From NCBI RefSeq assembly GCF_003597395.2, contig NC_133769.1:177162541-177226540 (forward strand): a stretch of 64,000 bases of DNA, in the 5' to 3' direction. The notes under the pieces are model-generated. The model saw nothing but the letters and a program-made list of their open reading frames with translations. It was not told where the DNA came from and ran no database searches. The stretch's first letter is position 1. Each line of letters begins with the position of its first letter. Source of the DNA: Chelonoidis abingdonii (lineage: Eukaryota > Chordata > Testudines > Testudinidae). The position numbers and the translations under genes are program-made. This document shows, piece by piece, positions 49,048 through 59,969 of this stretch.

Positions 49048-49640
49048 TCAGATTGTGGCTACTTCCTCCCACTTCCCAATCACCTTCACATTCGCAATTA
49101 ATTCATCCCTTTGGGTCAAGGCCATATTCAAAATGGATGACCTCCTGGTTCTTTCCTCAACTTTCTGAATCAGAAAGCTACACATGCTAAGAATTTGTGG
49201 GACATGTTTTGCTGCAATTGTCTTCCAATAGATATCAGGGAAGTTAAAATTCCCCATTAATACTAGCTCATGTGTGTTAACTAATCTTGTAGAATGCTTG
49301 TAGAATGACTCATCCACTTACTCTTCCTGATTTGGTGGTCTGTAATAGACTCCTGCCATAACATCGCTACTGTTCTTTTCCCTTGTTATCCTCACCCAGA
49401 GACTTTCAGTAGATCTGGCACTCTCTTCCTCTTGGACCTGAGAGCAAGTGTATACATTCTTGACATATAGTGCAAAGCCTCCTTTATCTATCCTTTCAGA
49501 ACAAGCTATATCCCTCAATGTTCATATTCCAATCATGGGAGTTGTCCCACAAAGTCTCTGTAATGCCAATTGAGTCATAATTTTCTTCATGTACCATGAC
49601 TTCCAGTTCATCCTACTTGTTCCCCATACGCCTAACATTT
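49048..49640 (-). pseudogene. CR1 AP-type endonuclease remnant
   Basis: From the high-coordinate end the minus strand reads ENYDSIGITETLWDNSHDWN, then GGFALYVKN, AGVYYRPPNQEE, LVLMGNFNFPDIYWK. These are the conserved blocks of LINE endonucleases, with GNFN in place of GDFN. Two in-frame stops separate the pieces. Confidence 0.85.
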
Positions 49641-49700
49641 GTTTACAGGTACTGAAGATATGTTCCAGACTGCTTGTTTGCTTTTCTTCCCTTTTGAATG

Positions 49701-50075
49701 CAGTTTAATCAGATCTGCACAAGAACCCCAATGAAGTGGCTGAGAATCTGTACAGGGTAATTTCAGAATCAGGGCCTTTGTGCATGCTTTCAACCATAAG
49801 GGCTAGTATCATTGTTTTTTCCAATCGGAACTCAGATTCTGGAGCACAATTCTACAGTAAGAAGTGGACTCTGTAGCAAATTCCATGGTCGCAGAATCAT
49901 GGAACACAAGGGGCCCTGCACATAAGCATTCAGATAGACCCTCAGAACAAACCCTCTTCACCTTACTTCAGTAGGATTACTTGTCTGAGTACGGTAGGTT
50001 TGGGGCATGCAGGTTTAAGGATTCAGTATGTGTGGCTTTCATGAAATTGGTTGTTGTTGGCAGACAGCTTGAAAT
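49701..50075. other. Intron sequence, nothing recognised
   Basis: No element or frame that I can interpret. Confidence 0.5.
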
Positions 50076-50077
50076 TA

Positions 50078-50404
50078 CAGTGGAACCTGACAGTGACAAA
50101 CACCTGAGTTACGAACTGACCAGTCAACCACACACCTCATTTGGAACTAGAAGTAGACAATCAGGCAGCAAAAGAGACCCAAAAAGGCAAATATAGTACA
50201 ATACTGTGTTAAACATAAATTACTAAAAAAATAAAGGGAAAGCAGAATTTTTCTTCTACATAGTAAAGTTTCAAAGCTGTATTAAGTCAATGTTCGGCTG
50301 TAAACTTTTGAATGAACAACCATAATGTTTTGTTCAGTTACAAACATTTCAGAGTTACGAACAACCTCCATTCCTGAGGTGTCTGTAACTCTGAGATTCT
50401 ACTG
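50078..50404 (+). mobile_element. Tigger/pogo-type MITE
   Basis: The ends are CAGTGGAACCTGACAGTGAC and, inverted, GTAACTCTGAGATTCTACTG, and TA flanks both sides (50076-50077 and 50405-50406). The words gagttacgaac recur near both ends. It has no coding capacity. Confidence 0.85.
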
Positions 50405-50406
50405 TA

Positions 50407-52369
50407 ATGCTACTAGAAGAGAGATATATCTTTGCAGAAATACTAGTATTTCAAGAAAATAACATTTTTTCCCACTATTATCAGGTAATCTTATAGTTTC
50501 CAAACTAACTCTGGTAGAGAAGAGTGCTTCTGAAACACTTGATTTCTGAAAAGAAAATGATTTTTCCATTGCCTAGAATAAAGCATCTGAATTTGTGAAA
50601 TATACTACAGCAATTTTAATCGTAGAAAAATGTAAGGCTTCAATTTCAAAACATTAGAACTTAATCCTACATTGTCAAAATCAGTGAATTTTGCCATTAA
50701 TTTCTATTGGAGCGGGATTGGGCTATAGAGATTTTGCAAAATGTGTGGGGTGTGTTTGTGTGTGTAGACCAACTTAACTGTGAAAAAGAATTTTTTTAAA
50801 AATCTGTCTCCCTCCCTCAAAAAAGAATGCTAACCTTTTAATTCGAAAACATTGGAAGTTTTATCAGATTTCCAATTATGGCTTCCTCATTCTCCCATCT
50901 CTACTATTTTGTTCATTTTAAACTGAAAGAAATATTTTTTTAAATGAATGGAAAATAATGGGCACTTTGTCAAAGAGGGTACCCTAGATAGTGAGGTTTG
51001 ACCCTTGCTCTTCCATTAGATATACAAACAAGTTGGAAATGTTATCAGCCATCGTGTAGTCTGCTGTATCTTTGCCATTTTATAATGCTTGTTAAAGTGT
51101 ACTATAAAGAAAAATGATTGCAGGACAGATATAAGTGTTTAGAAATATTCATTATCCTTTCATTTATGTGAATTTTGAGGGTCAAAGTTATGCATTTTTA
51201 TCAGACTTTTTATTATCTTTCAACCTAAGTGAAGATCAGTGCTTTAGAAAAGGGAAGGGATTTTTCTTGAATGTTAAAATGATTTGGTGCAGAGGAAATA
51301 GTAATGGGGACTCGTTACTTTATAGAAAAAAAAATTGTGATTACAAAGTGACAGAATTTTTAATATTGAGAGGAGACAAGTTTGATTTTTTTTTTTTATT
51401 CCTTTGAGCTAAGGATGGAGAACAATCAAAGGGTCATTCATTGAAAGAATAAAATTGTGTTTTAGAAAGAACCAGTTCAAAAGTATTGATGGCCTCCAGG
51501 AAAGCAAAATGGCAAATTAGTGGGGTATTCTGGAGAAACTTGCTGATCACCGTGCTGTACCAGTTCTATTGATAGAAGACTTCATTTTCCAGAGTTGTTT
51601 ATCCTAGTTTGCTCACTAGCACTATGTACATGTCAGTGCTGTTAGAGCTGGGGGAAGTGCTAGCTGGAACTTTGTAAAGACATGGCACGTAGTGCTTCTG
51701 GTTAAAATTAAGCCTTTAACAGTTATAATGCCTCCAGGCACTGCTGCTGAGACAGTGCCCTTCCACCAGTATGCCCCTTGGTGCTCAAGAGACATGGTTT
51801 GGCTCTGTTTGATCATGCACTTAAGTGCATGCCTAATGTTAAGTCTGTGAGTAGTCCCATTCACTTCAAGCATGTACTTAAGTACCTACCTGAATTGGGG
51901 CCTATATCAGCCCATCTAAGTGATATGCATTCAAGAGTCCTAGGGCAAAGCTCTGCAACCAGGGACATAAAACAAACCATCTATCATATTCCTGAGCTGG
52001 AACTGCAGCAAGCAGGGTGGCAGACGAAAACAGCCACAAGTTCTTATTGCTAAATGACAAATTAGCTGTCAACAAAACCAGCATCATCTATGAGCTTGAT
52101 TTTGTATAAGACGCTCAATATTGCTTTCATCACTGAGGCCTGGTATGCTTGCACTCTCCAGCCCTATCATAGTCCAAACCATCTACTAATATTAGCCAAC
52201 TGACCACAAAAAGAGGATGATCCAGAATGAAGCAAAAAGAAGAAAAGGAGGCAGAGTAGCATCTGTCTTTCCCCCTGTCCCAGATGCCTTTGGATTTTCT
52301 GTGAGATAAAGGATTAGTGATCTACTGATCTCTAGACGAAGACCCTTGGACCCACTCCCTCCACTGTGA
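50407..52369. other. Intron sequence with one short palindrome
   Basis: The palindrome is at 50660-50724 (cttaatcctac paired with inverted gcgggattggg). Nothing else was identified. Confidence 0.5.
50660..50724. repeat. Short palindromic repeat, decayed
   Basis: The arms taatcctac and gcgggattg pair imperfectly around attttgccattaatttc. Confidence 0.45.
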
Positions 52370-52525
52370 GGTAGGGAAGTATTTTTATCTCCATTTTACA
52401 AGTGCAGAACTGAAGCACAGAGAGATTGTTATTTGCCCAAGGTCAAACAGGAAAACTGAAGTGGAGCTGGTACTAGAACCCAGATGTTATGAATAATAAT
52501 TCCATGCCTTAACCACAAGACTTTG
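52370..52525 (-). mobile_element. MIR-type SINE
   Basis: The plus strand gives ccattttacaagtgcagaac, cacagagagattgttatttg and cccaaggtcaaacaggaaaa, followed by ctagaaccca and cttaaccaca. These are complements of the MIR core, box B region and box A region in the right order. Confidence 0.75.
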
Positions 52526-54716
52526 CTTTTTTATGTCTGTGAAACTTCCAGTTTCATCTGGCAGTGTTTCAGTGATCAGAGTGAGACCCTCCATTCTCTC
52601 TCTTTGGTGTTTCTATGGCACTCATCACAGTAATATCTAATAGCTGGCTCTTTCCACCCACAAATAGTTTTCCTTTTCTCATACATGCCCACATGTATAA
52701 TGTAAGTGTTAATAAGATGTTTGTTAGAATAATTATTTTATGTTAAGAAGTTGCCTGCTATTTTTAAGACAAAAATGGGGATGGCCACCTTTAAAAAAAA
52801 AACCCATCAGGTTGCACGTACCCAACTGTAGTATTTTTAAACTAGCATTGAAATAAAATGGTACTTCCTTTAAGATAAAAAAAAAATCCCAATCTTTTTA
52901 AAAATTAGATTGAGGGATTTTTTTTGTTGATTTCAATTCTCATGAAAATGAATGATTGATAATACTAGCTGAAGCTAGGCATAATGTGGGCAGACTCTGG
53001 GGAAACTTTCCAGAATAGTTTTGTCGTCCTAACATATAGCTTCTCTGATATTCTAATAGTTGGACTCTCTGGAGAAGAATGTCAATAATACTAAATAGTT
53101 CTAAATTATGGTTTGGGGATGCTGACAAATGTCCACTAGGGATTCTAGGTATTAATTGAAGATGACCAAACTGATTTCTCATGTGAAAAATGTGGCTAGA
53201 TCCATATCTTCAAACAAAAACACCACTCCAGTAAAGTGGGATGAGATTTTTATGTAGAATGATGAATTGCATTCAATATTTTAAATTTCACTTCCTTCAC
53301 TGAGTCCTTGCTCTTCTTTCATTCTCAGGGCCTTTCATTCTATTTCTCTCATAGGTTGGGGTAAAAGTCCGAGACTGAATGAGTGCCATGAATAATTATT
53401 ACAAAACATCACAAGCAAATGTGATTGATAATTGATAGGCACATAGGAATTGCCATGCCAGATTAGAGCAGTGGTCTAGGTTCCATGGTGGCAGGATTGG
53501 TGAGTTTATACTGCAGACCTCCATAGCTGTGAACACTCGTTACCTCACTAAAAATAACTGAAATACAAATTGGTCTTGTCTTTACAAAAAAAAGTAGGGG
53601 GGGGGGCATTTCTGGAAAATCAGGAGCATGAGTTGCCCTGGTCATAGGTGGATAAGGCCTCATCCAACAAAATCTGCTGCAGAGCAATATAATTGACCCA
53701 AAAGTATGGGTAGGATTTTTGTTGTTGTTGTTGCTTGAGATATGCATGGGGGATTCTGTAGACAAGGGAGTTCCACAGCTATGAATACCCTGGCCTACTC
53801 TGCACGCAGGGACTCCAGGGAGTCTACCAACTCAGGTTGATTAGGGAGCCATTGTAGCAGAAACACGCATGACCTCATATTAGTATTAACACTGAGTATA
53901 TTTTGATTTTAAGGCCTCTAGTTTGGATAATGTGGATAGTTACACATAATGATGTCTTTTAACATATGTAATAGCTCATAAATCTCTGCTTTCTTGTTGT
54001 CTCAGGTTTTCATCAGTATCACTTCTTGGACTGGTTAGCAGGGAATACAAAAGGCAGGGCAGCTAGCACACTTGCTTCTTTCCCTCACTGCCACTCCTGA
54101 TGTCTCCCCATCAGGCAGTCTGTAATTTTGAGCTGAACAAATATAGTCTGGTCTTCAATGTTGCTGAATGCAGCATAATGTGCTGTAGCTGCAACAGTGA
54201 GCTAGTTCTGGATAATGTATTGTTACATTGCTCTTCTGGATCTCCAAAAACTTTAAATATTAAATTAATAATAATGTTTGTTTGTTTGTTTGTGTAATGA
54301 GACAGAGGATGTTTTGGAAAAAGGAGTCCATTTTTTACTTAGTTTTTAGTCATCTAAACCTGAGAAGGAGACAGTTTTTGTATAATGTATAATTTATTCT
54401 ATCTTTAGTTAATAGAGCACACTGTGCTTTTGTCAACTTTATAAGGTAAGGTGTGTGTAGGGGAGGGTCCATGTGCGTGTGTGTGTTCTGAAGCTGCACG
54501 GTGCACTAAGTGAATAATATAGCACTTGTATTCTTGTTAGAAGGATGGTCCTAACAGCACACTGCGGAATTTTGGCACTGAATTAAAAGCAAGAATAATT
54601 CAAGGAATTGTCACTATTCAGAAGGCCGCAAGTAAAAAACAGACTAAATCATAAGTATTTGAATATCACCGTTAGAGCTCTTTTATTACAGGAAAACAAA
54701 ATTAGCATATCATTGA
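52526..54716. other. Intron sequence with a small CR1 piece and microsatellites
   Basis: About 53438-53482 resembles the complement of a CR1 3' end (ggaattgccatgccagatta, gtggtctagg), strongly decayed. A TTTG repeat lies at 54277-54292 and GT-rich stretches near 54450-54487. The rest is plain. Confidence 0.45.
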
Positions 54717-55102
54717 CAGGGCTGGATTTCACAGTAGGCACATGCCTAGAGGTGCCAGCATTCTAGAGGCACCTAAAAATTCAAATTTTGCCGCTCCTGG
54801 GTCATGGCAGGGTGGGGAGGCCAGCTAGGGTTGCCAGGGATCTGGTTTCCAATCACAACACCTGGTCAAAAAGGGACCATGGCTGCTCCAGTCAGCTTAA
54901 AAGTCCAGTGAGTGGTGCAGCGGGGCTAAGGAAGACTCCCTGCCTGCCCTGGATCTGCCCGGCTTCCAGAAGTGGCCAGCAGGTCCCTGCAGCCCCTAGA
55001 CACAGGGGCAATCAGGGAAGCTCTGCATGCTGCTCTCACCCCAAGCACCAGCTTCGCAGCTCTCATTGGCCCAGGTGTGCCCAAGGTGTAAATCCAGCCC
55101 TG
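54717..55102. mobile_element. Composite MITE, probably one element inside another
   Basis: The outer ends are CAGGGCTGGATTTCACAG and GGTGTAAATCCAGCCCTG. Inside, from about 54830 to 55075, a second family begins gggttgccagggatctgg and continues aaaaagggaccatggctg and gtccagtgagtggtgcagcg. No matching 8-base target duplication was seen around the outer ends, so either it has decayed or the ends are not exact. Confidence 0.6.
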
Positions 55103-57239
55103 GGCACACAGCTCATTATAAATTTTAGAGATGGGGCAAAAATGCAATATGGTTTTTAACAAAAAAAAAAGTGCTTGCTTGTGTAAAGGCTTTCTGGACT
55201 AGGAAACTGTGACAGCTTTGATTGATCCACTAGAGTAGTTAAATTTAGATAATTTATGCATTATTTTAATTTAAAGGTGGCTCACTTCGTGTACAATATT
55301 GGGTTCAAATTTTTTTTCAATTAGGTGACAACTAAAAAGAAACTAAAAAGAAACTAAAAAGAAATGTTGTTTATTACTCTCATCATGAACCTGAAGTGTC
55401 ATTTTAGCTGTCCTGAAGCTTATGTGTCTTATTATGCATGAATGGCTCATAGTACTTTTTAGTTATACCAGCCTTTACTGTTAGTCATATTGAGGTTTAA
55501 CCTTTCAGATTTCTGCCCAAGAAATAAAACAGGTTTTTTGCATAAAAGATATTCTGCAAACATAACTAAGTATTGAAATATACATTTTTGCATATAATGG
55601 CTTATGTGTAAGCTGAGTCTATTGTGTGAATTTAAGAGAATTTGCTTTCCTTTGCCATTAGGTAGCCCAGGAAATTCCTTTTATGCTACAACATTGAGCA
55701 CATCCTGTGCCAAGGGAAATGAACTTCCATGAATTTTGTTAAGATTTTATTCTCCATCCTTATTTTCACATTCTATGAGCAAGTTCCAGAGGAACCAGTC
55801 AGTAAAGCTGCATGGTGAAGCTAGTTTTGGTAGTCTAATCAGATTCTTTAAAAAGTCAGTTATACGAAGAATCAAATTTTGTTATGAATGCTATTCAAAG
55901 TGACAGTTGTGACCTCTTCTGAGCATATTTTCTGGGTATGTGATCAGATTCATGAAGGGATGATGATTAGATCTCCACCCTCAATCAAACTTTAATGAAT
56001 AAATTCATTATCTACGTTCAGACTTGAATGCATAGTTCTGTTGATAATTTCATATAAAAAGAATATTTTATGAATATCCAAATGTCAACTACTCATTATT
56101 TGTGCATGTTTTCTCTAAACATAGAAATTCAGTAATTAACAACAGAACTATTCATTAAAATTCAAATGCTGATAAATGATAGATAAAAATGTCTTCCATT
56201 GATTAAACTTCTACAAAATTAAAAGTGTATGCTCATTAGAACAATTCATGAATATGTTCCACTACATGATATAGAGCTTTAAATTAATACGCTGAACATT
56301 CAGATTAGTAGCATGTCATTTATTCTCGGTTATAGTGGTATATTCCTCACTGCTGTTCTGATGTCTCAAGGCTTGTATTTGGATTGTATCCATTTTCTGT
56401 CCACTAATATCTAAAAAAAGGCTTTGAATGTCAGTCGATACTAGCCTCTGAGAAGAAATTTGTTTTAACCAAAGTCAGTAATTGGGAATATATCTGTATT
56501 ATATAGGGCTGTGGAACATCTTTTAAATCTCTACGGCCAGTCCTCAAGCTGCACATAAATTCTCACCCAAAAAACCATGGTCAGGAAGAGAAACAGAGAA
56601 CTCCTCTTTTACGCCTTCTCTCAAAACCTGCAGAGTTCACACTTTGCAGATCATTTGTGTATGGACATATGGCAAAAAGAAGTCTTCAGCAGGGTTCAAA
56701 GAGTAAAGTCTGTACTTTTTAGCACAAGTGCTAACATCTTCTGTTCACCTCCCCCACAACTGACATGTATAATCCAGGCAGATGTTGCACCCACTTGTAA
56801 GGATCTATGTGAACACAATTTGCCCTTGGCTTTATTAAAAGCACATAGCACTGGATTACCTGATCCAGCACCCACAGAAGGTTGATGGGAATCTTTCCTT
56901 TGCCTTTAACATGCATTGTCAGATCAGGTCCTGAATTTGGCCTGAGTTACTAAACAAAGCAGAGAGGAGAAATGGTGAACATAAAAAGGGGAGGACTACA
57001 AAATAATGTTAAATTTAGTCTCTTCTTAAGAACCAATCTTACGCTCTTCATGGTCAGGGGGAGTGGGAGTTTTGCCTGTTTCAGTTGTGCAGGGCAGGCT
57101 CATAGCTGAACAGTGAGAAACATTCATTGATCAAGATGCACGGGTGAATGAAAGAAGGACACAGAGATGGGTTTAAGCACCAGGTGGGATCTGTTTCTTA
57201 CGTAATCCAATCAACAGCCAAAATGTCAGCCCCAGACAA
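55103..57239. other. Repeat-poor intron stretch
   Basis: Apart from the 11-base tandem unit I see no element. A 102-codon plus-strand frame at 56577-56885 has no recognisable domain. 55600-56500 is AT-rich and looks single-copy. Confidence 0.5.
55330..55362 (+). repeat. Three tandem copies of an 11-base unit
   Basis: The unit aactaaaaaga is repeated three times without change. Confidence 0.9.
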
Positions 57240-58480
57240 GTGCACTCCTTCATCCCTTAAAAACCTCCAGCACATTGTACTGGATGTCCCTGTGTGAAAT
57301 CACTGAGCCACCTGCATCCAAAAAGATTGATGGCTCCCTGCCATACAAGCTTCGTGAGTATTTCTAACCAAACCAATCTCATGTTTGGCTGTGACTGTCT
57401 AAACCATCCTACGTCCCTCTGAATCATGCAGACCCCTCGATCAATTTCCCCAAAGTAAATAACTAGGACATTAGGTGGGTATAGTTCACCCATCAATAAG
57501 TGCAGAAGAGACATGAGCTGATTCCACAATGAGCCCCATCTACCAAACCATTGACGGCAGACACCCTCAGTCCTGAAGCTCAACTGCAGTCCATCTGCCA
57601 ACCTGGCTGCCTGCGTGTGGGCCCAATGCACAATAGGGTGTCTGAAAATTCAAACATCAACCTTATCTCTGATGTCTTCTGCAATCACAGACGTACAACA
57701 TTAGCTCATCTTTGCCTTCCCCAGTCACCCATCAAAGGGAGCACAGGTCCTGTAACAGTCCAATTTCCAGTACCCAATTGCCTGAACTCACTGGGAGTCA
57801 AAACCCTCCAATGCTGACTGCCAGGTAATAATGTGACTACTGCCTAAATGTTGTACCAAAACCAAACCTATTTATTTCTAAATTCCTGACCCTACGTATT
57901 GGAAGCCACCAATAGTGGAAAACTCAAATGGGACATCTCTAGTTGCAACCTGCATTGCCCACTACTTAGGCTACCTCTGTGCTTCCTTGGTAATACGGTC
58001 TACAACACATTCTCCCCGCGGTATCCAATTCTACCTGAAGCTCTGATTCCAGGATCCAACTGGATCACCAGATTGTTAGCCCACTAAACTGTTCCAGAAA
58101 TGTTTCCCATACCTCCAAATCTTCCCTCATTTCTATGGTCACCCTGACAAAATTATGAGGCCCTACCCAGCACCACCACTCTCTATGCAAAGTTTAAGTG
58201 CCCCATGATCACCTGAACCCATTTTACTATAATTTTCCTAGAATCTTTGAGCACCCTTATCAACAGCCTTATATTATCTAGCTTTTCTTTGGGTGTCTGT
58301 GATACATGCTGCCTTGTATCCAATTCAGTTCCCAAATATGTTAACTTCTGTGCTGGGCTTTCTGTCTTTTCTGTGGCCCCAAGTGCTGCATGCAGGGACA
58401 GGATGGAAGATGTCTTGCCTTTGTTCATCCTCACAAGGTCCAAGGAAAACTCAATACTAACACCCCGGGTTAAAATCACA
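57240..58480 (-). pseudogene. Decayed Ngaro/DIRS-type element with hydrolase-like segment
   Basis: From high to low coordinates on the minus strand, 58479-58183 reads LTYLGTELDTRQHVSQTPKE followed by a KWVQVIMGHLNFA segment, the end of a DIRS/Ngaro-type reverse transcriptase where LGIELD and LLGSLNFA-like blocks occur. After broken frames, 57631-57257 is an open 124-codon segment with RQWFGRWGSLWNQLM, LYPPNVLVIYFGEIDRG and MRLVWLEILTKLVWQGA. This resembles the SGNH-hydrolase-like domain carried by some Ngaro elements, with FGEID at the position of the GGNDLG block. Known: some vertebrate and invertebrate Ngaro elements carry a hydrolase frame. Inferred: that both segments belong to one element. 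Confidence 0.65.
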
Positions 58481-59398
58481 GTGCCTTAATGGCTCAGTAT
58501 AGCTCTAAATAAGTGGGATAGAGCATGAGATTTTAAAAAGCAATTCAGCATTAGTGGCCTAACTCTGCTCCCATTAAAGTCAAAGTGAGTTTTGCCATGA
58601 CTTTAGAGTAGACTGAGTTAGGCCAAATTTGAATATCCAAAGTCTTTTACAAAACCATAGTGCTTAAATAAAAAGATATAAACCCCACAAAGGGCATCTT
58701 AGCTACAATCATGTATGAACCATAACGACATTTACTAGCTACATTGGTTTGTCACAGTGATTATAATTAATAAAGGGAATAATAATATTCAAACAAGGTG
58801 CCCATACGCATATATTTTTGCCTTGCAATACTTTCTGATGCAGCAATGGCATCGTGAGTCATCATCTTGACAAGTTATTGACCAATAATTTTCCACATGA
58901 ATAAAATAGATTAACAATGTAAATTTGCTTCCTTTTTTTAAAAAATGCCTGACTTTTCTTCAGCATCCAAAACTATGTTGTAATTAATTTATTTTCTTTC
59001 TTCTAGAAATAGTATTAACACTGAACGATATTTATTCTCAATCCATTGACAAACAGCTAGGATTAGTTCTCAATTCTTCTGACTGTCCCATTCTGCCATC
59101 TAGTGGCACTATGAATACACTGCTTTCAAGAAATAAAAACTTTTTTTGGAGGAGTTTCTCTAATCAGTGATAATTAACACAGATTTTTGCTGAAGGAATG
59201 CATCAGGAAGAAAATCATTTTAATCTTAAAAATGCAAAAGAATTTTCCAGATACAAAATGTAATAGATAAAATATAACTGATTATCGTGTATAAATATAA
59301 TATCGTGCAAAAGACGTCCACAGTGTGAATTTGTTAGGGGGTAAATATTTGAACTGTGGTGATCGAATTTTTGCAAATGCCTTTTTGCAATAGTAGTG
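58481..59398. other. Intron sequence with one palindrome, just upstream of the exon
   Basis: Holds the palindrome at 58556-58624 and AT-rich sequence. No regulatory motif can be argued from sequence alone. Confidence 0.5.
58556..58624. repeat. Short palindromic repeat (best-preserved)
   Basis: ggcctaactctgctcccatt at the left pairs with inverted gagtagactgagttaggcc at the right; the outer arms are almost perfect. The centre is gtcaaagtgagttttgcc. Confidence 0.7.
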
Positions 59399-59480
59399 TC
59401 ATCGAGTTTAAGGCCAGAAAAGACCACCAGATCATCTAGTCTAAGATTCTGCATACCACAGGCCACCAATACCAACACTG
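59399..59480 (-). mobile_element. CR1 3' end fragment close to the exon
   Basis: The plus strand reads gagtttaaggccagaaaaga, then agatcatctagtctaag and ccacaggcca, the complement of a CR1 3' end. It ends 160 bases before the acceptor. Confidence 0.65.
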
Positions 59481-59620
59481 TCATTTATAGTAAATTGCCA
59501 AGGCAAAACTGTATTGTCAGTCTGTTTCACAGATGGCAGAATATGGAACCTCAACAGTGAGGGGGTTTATTTATTTATTGTTAAGGTACTTGCAGGTCTG
59601 TATTCTAGTGATACTGAGAA

Positions 59621-59640
59621 GTTTTTAATATGTCTTCCAG
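59621..59640 (+). promoter_or_regulatory. Splice acceptor of the EPHA6 exon
   Basis: The bases just before the exon read agtttttaatatgtcttccag-like, ending in a CAG acceptor. The pyrimidine tract is short and interrupted by purines, so recognition may lean on the strong donor across the exon. Confidence 0.85.
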
Positions 59641-59790
59641 GGTGGAAAAATCCCCATAAGATGGACTGCCCCTGAAGCTATAGCCTACAGAAAGTTCTCT
59701 TCAGCAAGTGATGCATGGAGCTATGGGATTGTCATGTGGGAAGTGATGTCCTATGGAGAAAGGCCATATTGGGAGATGTCTAATCAGGAT
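59641..59790 (+). CDS. EPHA6: Internal exon of an Eph receptor tyrosine kinase, best match EPHA6
   Basis: This 150-base exon is open in phase 0 at both ends and encodes 50 residues. It is preceded by an acceptor (tgtcttccag) and followed by a strong donor (gtaagtactg). The peptide opens with [19 protein letters not shown] and continues through [10 protein letters not shown] and ends in PYWEMSNQD. That covers the end of the activation segment (the APE motif, residues 10-12) and the helix F region (DxWSYG, residues 24-29) of a tyrosine kinase domain. Eph receptors are single-pass membrane kinases that bind ephrins on neighbouring cells and guide axons. A 150-base phase-0 exon at this point is what Eph genes have. 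Seen: the motif set. Known: most EPHA paralogues read SDVWSYG, while EPHA6 reads SDAWSYG after KFSS. Inferred: the paralogue name. Expected catalytic-core residues in this segment are intact and there is no stop, so the exon looks functional. EPHA3, EPHA5 and EPHA7 are the alternatives. Confidence 0.93.
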
Positions 59791-59799
59791 GTAAGTACT
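59791..59799 (+). promoter_or_regulatory. Splice donor of the EPHA6 exon
   Basis: The exon ends in GAT and the intron begins gtaagtact, which matches the vertebrate consensus GTAAGT at all six positions. Confidence 0.9.
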
Positions 59800-59889
59800 G
59801 CATGGGACCGATCTCCCACTATGATTAAATATTCTTTGCAAATGATTGTTACCCCTATCATTTTTTGCTATTTTATTTACTTTCTCGAT

Positions 59890-59969
59890 CAGATCCTCAG
59901 CTAGTATAAATCAACTTAACTCCACTGACTTCAATGAAATGTTGCTGTTTTACACCAGCTGACGATCTG
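59890..59969. repeat. Short palindromic repeat 100 bases after the exon
   Basis: cagatcctcagctagtataaa pairs with the inverted ttttacaccagctgacgatctg. The centre carries actccactgacttcaatg. Confidence 0.65.

Larger units (their letters stand above)
45399..49700 (-). mobile_element. Long CR1 LINE, minus strand, with three insertions
   Basis: Its 3' end is at 45399 (complement of atgattctctgattac). The reverse transcriptase lies at about 47690-47060 and the endonuclease at about 49640-49050, so most of ORF2 is represented. Stops and frameshifts break it. Inserted elements are at 45482-46230 (hAT), about 46680-47031 (CR1) and 48089-48450 (hAT). CR1 copies move by target-primed reverse transcription and are normally 5' truncated; this copy is unusually long. 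Confidence 0.85.
1..59640 (+). other. Intron of EPHA6 upstream of the kinase exon (runs off the left edge)
   Basis: This follows from the exon lying on the plus strand with an acceptor at its left. All coding-like stretches here are either transposon remnants or short chance frames. I looked for the preceding kinase exon, which should carry the HRDLAARN and DFG motifs and end just before the GGKIP segment, and did not see it, but I could only scan by eye. Introns of this size are normal for EPHA6, which is a very large gene in other amniotes. Confidence 0.75.
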
